Of a stretch of 64,000 bases of DNA, positions 1 through 8,329 are shown in pieces (the first letter of the stretch is position 1; each line of letters starts with the position of its first letter). Below the pieces are notes generated by a model. That model ran no database searches and was not told the origin of the DNA. It worked only from the letters and a program-made list of their open reading frames with translations. Both the position numbers and the translations under genes were made by a program. The DNA is from Citrobacter amalonaticus. GTDB lineage: Bacteria; Pseudomonadota; Gammaproteobacteria; Enterobacterales; Enterobacteriaceae. The DNA lies in the NCBI RefSeq assembly GCF_001559075.2, contig NZ_CP014015.2, forward strand, positions 496,001 to 560,000, given 5' to 3'.

Positions 1-1422
1 CTGGAAGATCGCGGTATGTTTATCACCTCAGTTCAGTTGCCAAGCGGCTCCACGCAGCAACAAACCTTAAAAGTGGTACAGGAAGTCGAGAAATATTATT
101 TCACCCACGAAAAGGATACCGTCCAGTCCGTCTTTGCGACGGTCGGTTCCGGCCCGGGAGGCAACGGTCAGAACGTGGCGCGTATGTTTGTACGCCTGAA
201 AGACTGGAGCGAACGCGACCCGACGACTGGCACCTCGTTTGCTATTATCGAACGTGCGACGAAGGCGTTTAACAATATCAAAGAGGCGCGCGTATTCGCC
301 AGCAGCCCGCCTGCCATCAGCGGTCTCGGCAGTTCCGCAGGTTTTGATATGGAACTGCAGGATCACGCTGGCGCCGGTCATGATGCCTTAATGGCCGCGC
401 GTGACCAACTGCTTCGCCTGGCGTCGCAGGATAGCGCCCTGACCCGTGTGCGCCACAACGGTCTGGACGACAGTCCTCAGCTGCAAATTGATGTCGACCA
501 ACGCAAAGCGCAGGCGCTGGGTGTATCCATTGACGACATCAACGATACGTTGCAGACCGCCTGGGGATCGAGTTACGTCAACGACTTTATGGACCGTGGC
601 CGCGTGAAAAAGGTCTACGTCCAGGCGGCAGCGAAATACCGCATGCTGCCAGACGACATCAACCTGTGGTACGTGCGCAATAACAGCGGCGGCATGGTGC
701 CTTTCTCCGCCTTCGCCACCTCTCGCTGGGAGACCGGTTCTCCACGTCTGGAGCGCTACAACGGCTATTCTGCCGTCGAAATTGTCGGTGAAGCCGCACC
801 TGGGGTGAGTACCGGGACAGCGATGGATGTGATGGAGTCGCTGGTGCGTCAGTTGCCGACCGGATTTGGTCTGGAATGGACCGCCATGTCGTACCAGGAG
901 CGACTCTCCGGAGCGCAGGCTCCGGCCCTGTATGCCATTTCACTGTTGGTGGTATTCCTGTGTCTGGCCGCGCTGTATGAAAGCTGGTCAGTACCGTTCT
1001 CGGTGATGCTGGTGGTGCCGTTGGGGGTCATCGGCGCGCTGCTTGCGACCTGGATGCGGGGTCTGGAAAACGATGTCTATTTCCAGGTCGGGCTGTTGAC
1101 GGTCATTGGGCTTTCGGCGAAGAACGCCATTTTGATCGTTGAATTTGCCAATGAGATGAACGAGAAAGGACACGATCTGCTGGATGCGACGCTGCATGCG
1201 TGTCGGCAGCGCTTACGTCCGATCCTGATGACCTCGCTGGCGTTTATCTTCGGCGTGTTGCCGATGGCCATCAGCAGCGGGGCGGGTTCCGGCGGTCAAC
1301 ACGCCGTCGGGACGGGCGTCATGGGCGGGATGATCTCGGCAACGGTACTGGCAATCTACTTTGTGCCGCTGTTTTTCGTGCTGGTCCGTCGCCGCTTCCC
1401 ACTGAAGCCGCGTCCGGAATAA
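1..1422 (+). CDS. acrD: AcrD, RND multidrug efflux pump (3' part, 5' end outside window)
   Basis: Inner-membrane proton-driven RND transporter that works with AcrA and TolC, exporting aminoglycosides and other amphiphiles. The frame is open from base 1, so the first in-window ATG (base 16) is internal; only the last 473 residues of a protein of roughly 1037 are present. Visible parts are the second periplasmic porter/docking region (motif GSGPGGNGQNVARMF near the start, LGSSAGFDMELQD, TAWGSSYVNDFMDRGR) and the final membrane helices, including the RND signature GLSAKNAILIVEFANE and the C-terminal segment ending in PLKPRPE. The match to E. coli AcrD is far closer than to AcrB or MdtB/C. It is followed by an intrinsic terminator and is probably monocistronic. 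Confidence 0.97.
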   Translation: MEDRGMFITSVQLPSGSTQQQTLKVVQEVEKYYFTHEKDTVQSVFATVGSGPGGNGQNVARMFVRLKDWSERDPTTGTSFAIIERATKAFNNIKEARVFASSPPAISGLGSSAGFDMELQDHAGAGHDALMAARDQLLRLASQDSALTRVRHNGLDDSPQLQIDVDQRKAQALGVSIDDINDTLQTAWGSSYVNDFMDRGRVKKVYVQAAAKYRMLPDDINLWYVRNNSGGMVPFSAFATSRWETGSPRLERYNGYSAVEIVGEAAPGVSTGTAMDVMESLVRQLPTGFGLEWTAMSYQERLSGAQAPALYAISLLVVFLCLAALYESWSVPFSVMLVVPLGVIGALLATWMRGLENDVYFQVGLLTVIGLSAKNAILIVEFANEMNEKGHDLLDATLHACRQRLRPILMTSLAFIFGVLPMAISSGAGSGGQHAVGTGVMGGMISATVLAIYFVPLFFVLVRRRFPLKPRPE

Positions 1423-1434
1423 GAGACAAAAAAA

Positions 1435-1460
1435 GGCGACCTGCCAACGGGTCGCCCTTT
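1435..1460 (+). terminator. Intrinsic terminator of acrD
   Basis: A 7-bp stem (1435-1441 with 1450-1456, GGCGACC/GGTCGCC) is followed by CTTTCT, 12 bases after the acrD stop codon. The T-tract is short but the position is right. Confidence 0.75.
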
Positions 1461-1515
1461 CTGTGTGATGAATCTCACACGGTGTGTTCTGTTATTTGGT
1501 CATCCTTCCAGAAAT

Positions 1516-1575
1516 TTATTTGCGAAGCATAACTTCGATAAAATCTTTCCAGTTCCCCAGTTCGCGTTCAATCAT
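1516..1575 (-). CDS. ypfM: YpfM, 19-residue small protein
   Basis: A 19-codon frame encoding MIERELGNWKDFIEVMLRK. As I recall E. coli YpfM, this is identical, and it lies at the same place between acrD and yffB on the opposite strand. The start is preceded by AGAGG five bases upstream. The peptide is probably an amphipathic helix without a membrane segment. Its function is unknown to me. Its persistence beside flanking DNA that looks unconstrained is itself evidence for a real gene. Confidence 0.88.
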   Translation of the reverse strand: MIERELGNWKDFIEVMLRK

Positions 1576-1964
1576 AACAACCTCTGCTTTTTATTATGCG
1601 TATTCTACAAAAACATTATCTCCTGGTGAAGACAAATTAACCAATTGCTGTGATTACATCCTCCGGGGTGTGGGGTGATGTCATCACTATGGCGCGGTAC
1701 CCATAAATTTTATGTGACATACAGCAATAATTCGAAACAATCATACCTTATCTGGTACTTCTTCAATTTCGATTAAAAAACAGATGGCTGCAAGGGAGAA
1801 ATTCCGAATTTTGATTAAGACGAAAATTCCAACAAATTCAGGAATTATTATTCACATTACTTCAACAATGTTATATTTACCGATCACGATTAAATGACAA
1901 GATGTATTATCGGACGTAACGATATTGATGATTATATAATCAGTTTACGTTAATAAGGATGCAC
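1576..1964. other. Intergenic region ypfM-yffB with a promoter-like palindrome
   Basis: About 390 AT-rich bases without a credible gene. The clearest signal is a perfect 14-bp palindrome at 1929-1942 (TGATTATATAATCA) that contains an exact TATAAT at 1935-1940, suitably placed as the -10 element for yffB with a leader of about 18 bases. The matching -35 region is poor. A shorter odd dyad (GTGATGTCATCAC) lies at 1675-1687. Nothing else was recognised. Confidence 0.5.
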
Positions 1965-2321
1965 ATGATTACCCTCTACGGTATTAAAAATTGCGACACC
2001 ATTAAAAAGGCCCGCCGCTGGCTGGAAGCGCGTGGCATTGACTACCGTTTTCACGATTACCGTGTCGATGGGCTGGACAACACACTTCTCACTTCATTTA
2101 TCAATGAATTAGGGTGGGAATCGCTTCTCAACACCCGTGGGACGACGTGGCGAAAACTAGATGAAACCACACGCAGTCATATCACCGATGCCGCGTCTGC
2201 CGCCGCATTAATGACTGAAATGCCGGCGATCATCAAACGTCCATTGCTCTGCGCGCCCGGGAAGCCTATGCTGCTGGGTTTTAGTGAATCCAGTTATCAG
2301 CAGTTTTTTGACGAGGTGTAG
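1965..2321 (+). CDS. yffB: YffB, ArsC/Spx-family thioredoxin-fold protein
   Basis: A 118-residue protein of the arsenate-reductase-like (ArsC/Spx) family. It begins with a beta strand and the Gly-Ile-Lys-Asn-Cys-Asp-Thr turn (Cys about residue 10) that carries the redox cysteine, followed by KKARRWLE; family-typical RPLL and GF turns lie near the C terminus. Whether it reduces arsenate is unproven; the family also includes glutathione-dependent oxidoreductases. An in-frame ATG six bases earlier overlaps the AAGGA ribosome site, so the ATG at 1965, with a 5-base spacer, is preferred and gives the E. coli length. dapE starts 3 bases after its stop, implying one operon with dapE and ypfN. Confidence 0.93.
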   Translation: MITLYGIKNCDTIKKARRWLEARGIDYRFHDYRVDGLDNTLLTSFINELGWESLLNTRGTTWRKLDETTRSHITDAASAAALMTEMPAIIKRPLLCAPGKPMLLGFSESSYQQFFDEV

Positions 2322-2324
2322 TCT

Positions 2325-3452
2325 ATGTCGTGCCCGGTTATTGAGCTGACACAACAGCTTATTCGCCGCCCTTCCCTGAGCCCGGATGATGCGGGATGTC
2401 AGGCGTTGATGATTGAACGCCTGCGCGCGATCGGTTTTACCGTTGAGCGCATGGATTTTGCGGATACACAGAATTTTTGGGCATGGCGCGGACAGGGGGA
2501 GACGCTGGCGTTTGCCGGTCACACCGACGTCGTGCCGGCGGGCGATGCCGACCGCTGGATCAACCCACCTTTCGAGCCGACCATTCGCGACGGGATGTTG
2601 TTCGGCCGCGGCGCGGCGGATATGAAAGGTTCGCTGGCGGCCATGGTGGTGGCGGCAGAGCGCTTTGTCGCTCAGCACCCGAACCACAAAGGGCGGCTGG
2701 CGTTTCTGATCACCTCCGATGAAGAGGCCAGCGCGAAAAACGGTACCGTCAAGGTTGTCGAGGCGCTGATGGCGCGTCATGAGCGCCTGGATTACTGTCT
2801 GGTTGGCGAACCCTCAAGTACCGAAGTCGTGGGTGACGTGGTGAAAAACGGTCGTCGCGGATCGCTCACCTGCAACCTGACCATCCACGGCGTGCAGGGT
2901 CACGTCGCCTATCCACACCTGGCGGATAACCCGGTACACCGCGCCGCGCCCATGCTCAATGAACTGGTGAATATTGAGTGGGATCAGGGCAATGAATTTT
3001 TCCCGGCCACCAGCATGCAGATTGCCAATGTTCAGGCGGGTACCGGTAGCAATAACGTCATCCCCGGTGAACTGTTTGTGCAGTTCAACTTCCGTTTCAG
3101 TACCGAACTGACCGACGAAATGATCAAAGCGCGGGTGCACGCGCTGCTCGAAAAGCATCAGCTGCGCTATACCGTTGACTGGTGGCTCTCTGGCCAGCCG
3201 TTCCTGACCGATCGCGGAAAGCTGGTGGATGCGGTCGTGAACGCCATCGAGCACTATAATGAAATTAAACCGCAGTTACTGACCACGGGCGGTACGTCTG
3301 ATGGACGGTTTATCGCTCGTATGGGGGCGCAGGTCGTGGAGCTCGGTCCGGTGAATGCCACGATTCATAAAATCAATGAATGCGTGAACGCCGCCGACCT
3401 GCAACTGCTTGCCCGTATGTATCAACGTATAATGGAACAACTCGTCGCCTGA
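2325..3452 (+). CDS. dapE: DapE, N-succinyl-L,L-diaminopimelate desuccinylase
   Basis: Cytoplasmic zinc hydrolase of the lysine/meso-diaminopimelate pathway that releases succinate to give L,L-DAP for lysine and peptidoglycan. The 375-residue length equals the E. coli enzyme. Family M20 metal ligands are visible: His66 and Asp68 in GHTDVVPAGD, Asp about 99 in GRGAADMKG, the Glu pair about 133-134 in SDEEASAKNGT, and a late His in NATIHKINE. The central lid/dimerisation domain lies between. The gene sits 3 bases behind yffB and is followed closely by ypfN. dapA, another enzyme of the pathway, lies 6 kb away on the other strand. Confidence 0.98.
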   Translation: MSCPVIELTQQLIRRPSLSPDDAGCQALMIERLRAIGFTVERMDFADTQNFWAWRGQGETLAFAGHTDVVPAGDADRWINPPFEPTIRDGMLFGRGAADMKGSLAAMVVAAERFVAQHPNHKGRLAFLITSDEEASAKNGTVKVVEALMARHERLDYCLVGEPSSTEVVGDVVKNGRRGSLTCNLTIHGVQGHVAYPHLADNPVHRAAPMLNELVNIEWDQGNEFFPATSMQIANVQAGTGSNNVIPGELFVQFNFRFSTELTDEMIKARVHALLEKHQLRYTVDWWLSGQPFLTDRGKLVDAVVNAIEHYNEIKPQLLTTGGTSDGRFIARMGAQVVELGPVNATIHKINECVNAADLQLLARMYQRIMEQLVA

Positions 3453-3478
3453 CGAGGTTCCTGCAAGAGGTAACGCGC

Positions 3479-3679
3479 ATGGACTGGCTGGCAAAATATT
3501 GGTGGATTCTGGTGCTGGTGTTTTTGGTAGGTGTACTGCTGAATGTGATCAAGGATCTCAAAAGCGTCGACCACAAAAAATTCCTCGCGAATAAACCGGA
3601 GCTTCCCCCGCATCGTGATTTCAACGATAAGTGGGATGACGACGACGATTGGCCGAAGAAAGACCAACCGAAGAAATAA
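3479..3679 (+). CDS. ypfN: YpfN, UPF0370 small inner-membrane protein
   Basis: A 66-residue protein with one N-terminal membrane helix (about residues 4-23, WLAKYWWILVLVFLVGVLL) and a charged tail with an unusual run of acidic residues (KWDDDDDWP) and a lysine-rich end. Almost identical to E. coli YpfN as I remember it. The open frame extends upstream into dapE, but the ATG at 3479 has an AAGAGG ribosome site and gives the family length. It is 26 bases behind dapE and probably cotranscribed. Its role is unknown. Confidence 0.93.
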   Translation: MDWLAKYWWILVLVFLVGVLLNVIKDLKSVDHKKFLANKPELPPHRDFNDKWDDDDDWPKKDQPKK

Positions 3680-3685
3680 ACAAAG

Positions 3686-3719
3686 GCCGGAAGGGTTCCC
3701 CATTCCGGCTTTATTTTTT
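3686..3719. terminator. Bidirectional terminator between ypfN and ypfH
   Basis: A 7-bp stem GCCGGAA/TTCCGGC (3686-3692, 3703-3709) with TTTATTTTTT on the plus side and a T-rich stretch (TTTGTTTATTT) on the minus side. It separates the convergent genes and could serve both. Confidence 0.85.
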
Positions 3720-4416
3720 AGATCATCTCAATCACGTCATCATCGTTCGGCGTACCGCCGCTGAGCGCTTCGTCAAAGTAGTGCTTCGGCACGGTATAGC
3801 GCAAATGATCGAGAGCAAACTGCATGCTACGGTCGTCAATCGCGTGACCGAGGTCTTCCACAATATCCAGCGTGACATCCCCGCCCGCACTTAACAGCGC
3901 GTCCTGGGCGGCTACCGCATGCGAAAGCTCAATGACCCGATCTTCACCACCGTGGATCAAGTGGATCGTAGTGGCAGTCGATGCGCTTTCCGGCAGGCTG
4001 GCATAGCGTCCGTTAAACGCAATCACCCGCGAGGCCAGACCGGGCTCGGCTTTGATGCTCTCCAGCACCATAATCGCGCCCTGAGAGAAACCAATCAGCG
4101 CCGTGGCATTCGCCCCTACGCCACTCTGTTTTTGCCAGTAGCGTACGGTTTCGATAAACACCGGCATGATAGCGTCAATCCGCGCCTGGCGATTCTCTTC
4201 CGTCACCCCTTGCACGGAAAACCACTGCCGCCCGGATGCCGGACCGCTCGGCTCAACGCCGCCGATACTGACCACCAGCGCGTCCGGGAAGAGAGGGGCA
4301 AACCACGACCCTATCTCACCCATCGCGACGGGGTTATCGCCCACGCCATGAAACAGCAGCAACAGCTGTTGAGCAGGTTGGGCCGGACTTTGAACAACAA
4401 AATGGTCATGTTTCAT
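3718..4416 (-). CDS. ypfH: YpfH, alpha/beta-hydrolase carboxylesterase
   Basis: A 232-residue esterase of the phospholipase/carboxylesterase (LYPLA-like) alpha/beta-hydrolase family, probably acting on short acyl esters in the cytoplasm. The oxyanion segment LLLFHGVGDN is near residue 20, the nucleophile elbow GFSQG places Ser111, and the Asp (GGEDRVI) and His (LGHAID) of the triad follow in order. The open frame extends 38 codons upstream, but the ATG at 4416 has AAGGAG seven to eight bases before it and matches E. coli YpfH. The physiological substrate is unknown. It follows tmcA with a 73-base gap. Confidence 0.94.
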   Translation of the reverse strand: MKHDHFVVQSPAQPAQQLLLLFHGVGDNPVAMGEIGSWFAPLFPDALVVSIGGVEPSGPASGRQWFSVQGVTEENRQARIDAIMPVFIETVRYWQKQSGVGANATALIGFSQGAIMVLESIKAEPGLASRVIAFNGRYASLPESASTATTIHLIHGGEDRVIELSHAVAAQDALLSAGGDVTLDIVEDLGHAIDDRSMQFALDHLRYTVPKHYFDEALSGGTPNDDDVIEMI

Positions 4417-4489
4417 GGCGATCTCCTTAACTGATGTCGTTAATTCTACGCTGCTCAATCGCAATGACCATGCCAGAAAATTGAAGGAG

Positions 4490-6499
4490 TTAGTGAAAAA
4501 ATTGCCATTGCAGAATCCGATTACGGTCATGCTCAGTCCGCGCGGGATCCAGCCCGGCTAATGCCTGCGCCGCCTCTTCCCGCTGACGCTTCAACAGTGC
4601 TTTGCGCCCTGAAAGGCGCAATGTCAGGCAGAGCGCTGCATCGCTGAGGCGTGCTTGCAGGCTGCCCCGCAGCGCCGCTAGCGGCAACGTGCTGGTCGCC
4701 AGCAGGCGGCTCAGACCGCCGAGAGAGGTCAGCAACGGACGGTGCGCGAAAGCAAACCCCGCCAGCGTCTGCCAGTCATCTTCATTAAGCGTAGTCGCTT
4801 TCAGCGACTCGACCGGGATCGCCTCCCCATTCCACCGCGCAAGAATATCCGCATCGCGACGCAAACGGTGGTGTTCATATTCGGCAAGGCGTCTGCCTGC
4901 CGCGTTTAGCGGTAAGAGCGCCATTGCGGTATAGCAGCCGCTACTGGCCTCCTTGTGGTTGCCTACGCGCACCAGAATAAAGCCACAGCGCTGCCAGAAG
5001 CGCCACAGCTCAGGCGTATAGCCAAAGCTCACGGAAAGATAGTCACAGTGTGCCGCATGGGCCTGCGCGATCAACTGTTGCCCAATGCCCTCACGCTGGC
5101 GTCCCGGATGGACGGCAATACGACTGATTCGACGACCGGTCAGGGTAGCCGCCAGCGGATCGCCGCCGTGTGCCGCCAGCGACTGCGCGACGAGGTTCCC
5201 CCGCGGTCGCCGAAATCCCGCCCAGACCGCCTGACTGAGTTCTGCAGCAAGGCCGCCTTCCTCAACCAGCCAGAGCGCCCCGACAATTTCCCTGTCACAG
5301 GTGGCGCGGAAAAAATGCTGCCCCGGCGCATCCATCATCCGGCGGAGATCCAGCGGAGAGGTACGATAGTGCGCCCCGGAAAGCAACCGATAGACCGCCA
5401 GAGGCATTTCCGGTTGCGTCTGCCAGGCATATTGTTCAAAAGGCGTAATCACAATGCTGCCCTGCGGAGTGGTCGCAAAATGGTCATCATCAAAAACCAG
5501 CGCATCGCTGACCCATTTCTCCAGCGGACATCCCTGCGCCCAACGGACGGGTTGCTGAAGTTCATAACGCTGTAATTCCGGGAAGCGGGCGCAAAATTTC
5601 AACAAAAAGCCGCGTCCGGTGCCTTCGTAGCCCTGTACGGTCGTTGTCAGTAAGGTGCGCGGGAAACGGGAAACAAGACGCTGAAGGAGCGGCGCGGGGA
5701 TCGCCGCCGCCTCATCCACCACCAGCCAGTCGGCATCAGCCTCCGCGCTCAGCAGCGCATCTGGCGCCATAAAGCGGAAGCGGTCACCGGCAAATTGCGC
5801 CAGCACGTCCGTTGCCGCTTTCGCCGGCGCCGTCACAATGGAGTTGCCCGCAATACGCGAAATCAACTGACCGGCCAGCGCCGATTTCCCTCGCCCGCGC
5901 GCGGCGGTCACCGTGGCGATCCCTTCGGGCATCTGTAGCAGTTGCGTCAGAATGGCGGCCTGTTCCGGCAGCGGCGCACCGGTTGCGGACTGCCAGTGAG
6001 GACGTTCTGGAAAATGCGGTACGCAAAACGGCTGCGACTGCTGCCAGCACAGCGTCTGCTCATCCGCCACGATCAGGCGACGGATGCGGTGGATAAAATG
6101 GGGAGTCGCAATAGGTTGTGCGCAGTCGCTCCAGCGCAGCGAATCATTATCAGGACAGAGATGCCAGCGTGCCAGTGGCGGCGTGAGTAACACCAGCCAA
6201 CTGCCCGCACGCAGCGTTCCGCTTAAGGCAGCAAAGGCCGCCGCATCAAACCCGGCCAGAGCGTCGAAAACGGCATGGTGGAATTCACGTCCCAGTAACG
6301 TTTGCAGCGCCAGCGGCGTGCAGCAGGGTTCGGCGGTCGCATCAGGAGAAACCCATAGCCAGTCACCGGGCAACGCGTCACGCAGGTGCTGGACTTGTTC
6401 ATGACACCAGGACGCCTCGCCGCTCAGCACCAGCAGGCGGCGAATCCCCTCCCGGGTCATTTGCGCGGTTAACGCATTCAGCGCGGTATAACCAGACAT
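4490..6499 (-). CDS. tmcA: TmcA, elongator tRNA(Met) cytidine acetyltransferase
   Basis: Forms N4-acetylcytidine at wobble position 34 of elongator tRNA-Met using acetyl-CoA and ATP. The 669 residues (E. coli 671) show the family order: an N-terminal DUF1726-type domain, an RNA-helicase-like ATPase with Walker A TAARGRGKSALAG (about 198-210) and Walker B VVDEAAAIP (about 260), a GNAT acetyltransferase segment (ISRIAVHPGRQREGIGQQL, about 460-478, then SVSFGYTPELWRFWQRCGF), and a C-terminal tRNA-binding tail. The N-terminal 150 residues diverge more from E. coli than the ATPase does. It starts 14 bases after ypfJ ends, on the same strand. Confidence 0.97.
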   Translation of the reverse strand: MSGYTALNALTAQMTREGIRRLLVLSGEASWCHEQVQHLRDALPGDWLWVSPDATAEPCCTPLALQTLLGREFHHAVFDALAGFDAAAFAALSGTLRAGSWLVLLTPPLARWHLCPDNDSLRWSDCAQPIATPHFIHRIRRLIVADEQTLCWQQSQPFCVPHFPERPHWQSATGAPLPEQAAILTQLLQMPEGIATVTAARGRGKSALAGQLISRIAGNSIVTAPAKAATDVLAQFAGDRFRFMAPDALLSAEADADWLVVDEAAAIPAPLLQRLVSRFPRTLLTTTVQGYEGTGRGFLLKFCARFPELQRYELQQPVRWAQGCPLEKWVSDALVFDDDHFATTPQGSIVITPFEQYAWQTQPEMPLAVYRLLSGAHYRTSPLDLRRMMDAPGQHFFRATCDREIVGALWLVEEGGLAAELSQAVWAGFRRPRGNLVAQSLAAHGGDPLAATLTGRRISRIAVHPGRQREGIGQQLIAQAHAAHCDYLSVSFGYTPELWRFWQRCGFILVRVGNHKEASSGCYTAMALLPLNAAGRRLAEYEHHRLRRDADILARWNGEAIPVESLKATTLNEDDWQTLAGFAFAHRPLLTSLGGLSRLLATSTLPLAALRGSLQARLSDAALCLTLRLSGRKALLKRQREEAAQALAGLDPARTEHDRNRILQWQFFH

Positions 6500-6513
6500 C
6501 CCTGCCTCAGAAG

Positions 6514-7380
6514 TTAAAAACCTTTACCAAAGGTATTACATTGCGCCGGATTGCCGCTATCGAAACCGCGCTTAAACCAGCGATAACGCTGCTCTGACGT
6601 CCCGTGGGTGAAGCTGTCCGGAACGACGCGTCCCTGACTTTGCTGCTGGAGACGATCGTCGCCAATCGCTTCGGCGGCATTCAGCGCCTCTTCCAGATCG
6701 CCGGATTCCAGTACGCCCTGCTGCTGCATGCTGTTGCCCCAGACACCGGCAAAGCAGTCTGCCTGTAGCTCCATACGCACAGAGAGTTGGTTGATTTCCG
6801 CCTGCGAGGCGTTCTGCTGCATCTGACGCACCTTCGGCTCGATGCCCAGCAGTTTCTGGACGTGATGACCGACTTCGTGAGCAATCACATAACCCTGAGC
6901 GAAATCACCGTCCGCGCCCAGTTTGTCTTTCATGTCATCGTAGAAGGAGAGATCGATATAGACCGTGCCATCCGCCGGGCAATAAAACGGCCCCATGATG
7001 GATTGTCCGGTACCGCAGCCGGTACGCGTTGCCCCGCGGTACATGACGAGTTTCGGCGGTTGGTAGGTGCGACCCATTTTTTCAAACTGCTGTCCCCAGG
7101 AGTCTTCTGTCGTTGCCAGAATCACCGAGGTAAATTTTGCCGCTTCGTCTTCATTCGGGCTGATAGAACGTTGGGACTGTTGCTGAGAGACCGGTTGTCC
7201 CGTCATCAGTCCGGTTAAATCGACGCCATAATACCCGGCAACCAGCACGACGATGAGCAGAATAATCCCGCCTTTGCCACTCGGCAGACGAAATCCTGGC
7301 CCGCCCAGAGAGGGGCCACCGCCCGAGCTGCTGCGCCTGTCTTCCACATTGTCACTTTCACGACGCCCTTGCCAGCGCAT
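6514..7380 (-). CDS. ypfJ: YpfJ, membrane-anchored neutral zinc metallopeptidase
   Basis: A 288-residue putative zinc metalloprotease. A basic, Gly-rich N-terminal tail (MRWQGRRESDNVEDRR) precedes one membrane helix at about 37-55 (GGIILLIVVLVAGYYGVDL), so the catalytic domain is probably periplasmic. The zinc site HEVGHH follows GYVIA, with a downstream MELQADCFAG that probably supplies the third ligand. Four conserved cysteines (GCGTG, FYCPADG, ADCFAG, AQCNTFG) could form disulfides. A GTG two codons upstream is possible; the ATG at 7380, with GAGGTG before it, matches E. coli. Substrate unknown. Confidence 0.93.
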   Translation of the reverse strand: MRWQGRRESDNVEDRRSSSGGGPSLGGPGFRLPSGKGGIILLIVVLVAGYYGVDLTGLMTGQPVSQQQSQRSISPNEDEAAKFTSVILATTEDSWGQQFEKMGRTYQPPKLVMYRGATRTGCGTGQSIMGPFYCPADGTVYIDLSFYDDMKDKLGADGDFAQGYVIAHEVGHHVQKLLGIEPKVRQMQQNASQAEINQLSVRMELQADCFAGVWGNSMQQQGVLESGDLEEALNAAEAIGDDRLQQQSQGRVVPDSFTHGTSEQRYRWFKRGFDSGNPAQCNTFGKGF

Positions 7381-7504
7381 ACTCACCTCAACAATATATT
7401 CGTTATGATGATGATCGTAGGCGGTTCAGCGGAAGATTACCACAGGAAAGCGCGATTGAAGTGCGAAGAGCGGGCCGGAGAGCGTCCCCGACCCGAAAGG
7501 TGAG

Positions 7505-8218
7505 TTAGTCGAGATTCACACCCAGACGACGCGCTACCGTTTCATAGGCTTCAATCAGGCCACCCAGGCTCTGACGGAAACGATCTTTGTCCATTTTCTC
7601 GAGGGTCTCTTTGTCCCACAGACGGCTACCGTCCGGAGAGAATTCATCGCCGAGCACCACTTCGCCTTTGTACAGACCGAACTCCAGTTTGAAGTCGACG
7701 AGGATCAGTCCTGCGTCATCGAACATTTTTTTCAGCACATCGTTCGCTTTATAGGTCAGCTCTTTCATTCGAGCCAGATTCTCTTTGCTCACCCAACCAA
7801 AGGTTTCGCAGTAGGAATCGTTGACCATTGGGTCATGCATTGCATCGTTTTTCAGGAACAGGTCGAATAACGGCGGATTCAGTTCGATGCCCTCTTCAAT
7901 ACCCAGACGTTTAACCAGAGAGCCTGCCGCACGGTTACGCACCACGCACTCGACCGGCACCATATCCAGCTTTTTCACCAGACATTCGGTATCGGAGAGC
8001 AGTCGCTCCATCTGCGTCGGGATACCCGCTTCAGCCAGTTTGGTCATGATGAAATAGTTGAACTTGTTATTCACCATGCCTTTACGATCAAACTGCTCAA
8101 TGCGCGCGCCATCCCCTGCTGACGTATCATTGCGGAATTCGAGCACCAACAGGTCCGGGTTTTCCGTGCTGTATACGGTCTTCGCTTTACCACGATACAA
8201 CTCAGCTTGCTTTTGCAT
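7505..8218 (-). CDS. purC: PurC, SAICAR synthetase
   Basis: Joins aspartate to CAIR with ATP in de novo purine synthesis. The 237-residue protein equals E. coli PurC in length and almost in sequence, with the ATP-binding start ELYRGKAKTVY, substrate-binding VVRNRAAGSLVKR and the DEFSPDGSRLWD motif. Two in-frame ATGs lie six bases apart; the second (8218) is 8 bases after AGGAG and matches the E. coli start, while the first is too close. A PurR box lies about 55 bases upstream, so repression by PurR with hypoxanthine or guanine is expected. Confidence 0.98.
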   Translation of the reverse strand: MQKQAELYRGKAKTVYSTENPDLLVLEFRNDTSAGDGARIEQFDRKGMVNNKFNYFIMTKLAEAGIPTQMERLLSDTECLVKKLDMVPVECVVRNRAAGSLVKRLGIEEGIELNPPLFDLFLKNDAMHDPMVNDSYCETFGWVSKENLARMKELTYKANDVLKKMFDDAGLILVDFKLEFGLYKGEVVLGDEFSPDGSRLWDKETLEKMDKDRFRQSLGGLIEAYETVARRLGVNLD

Positions 8219-8271
8219 CTTCATTACTCCTGGGTGTGATCATTTGTATTCAAAACGGGGAATATTATGCC

Positions 8272-8287
8272 ACGCACACGTTTGCGT
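8272..8287 (-). promoter_or_regulatory. PurR operator of purC
   Basis: On the minus strand the 16 bases read ACGCAAACGTGTGCGT, a near-perfect PurR box. A CATAAT hexamer begins two bases downstream (towards purC), so bound repressor would cover the promoter. The same site is known for E. coli purC. Confidence 0.88.
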
Positions 8288-8296
8288 AGCACGGAA

Positions 8297-8323
8297 ATAA
8301 AAAGGGCCGGATTTCTCCAGCCC
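8297..8323 (-). terminator. Intrinsic terminator of dapA-bamC
   Basis: On the minus strand a GGGCTGG/CCGGCCC stem (one G-U pair) with a 6-base loop is followed by TTTTTATTT, 6 bases past the bamC stop. It separates dapA-bamC from purC. Confidence 0.85.
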
Positions 8324-8329
8324 TGTTTT

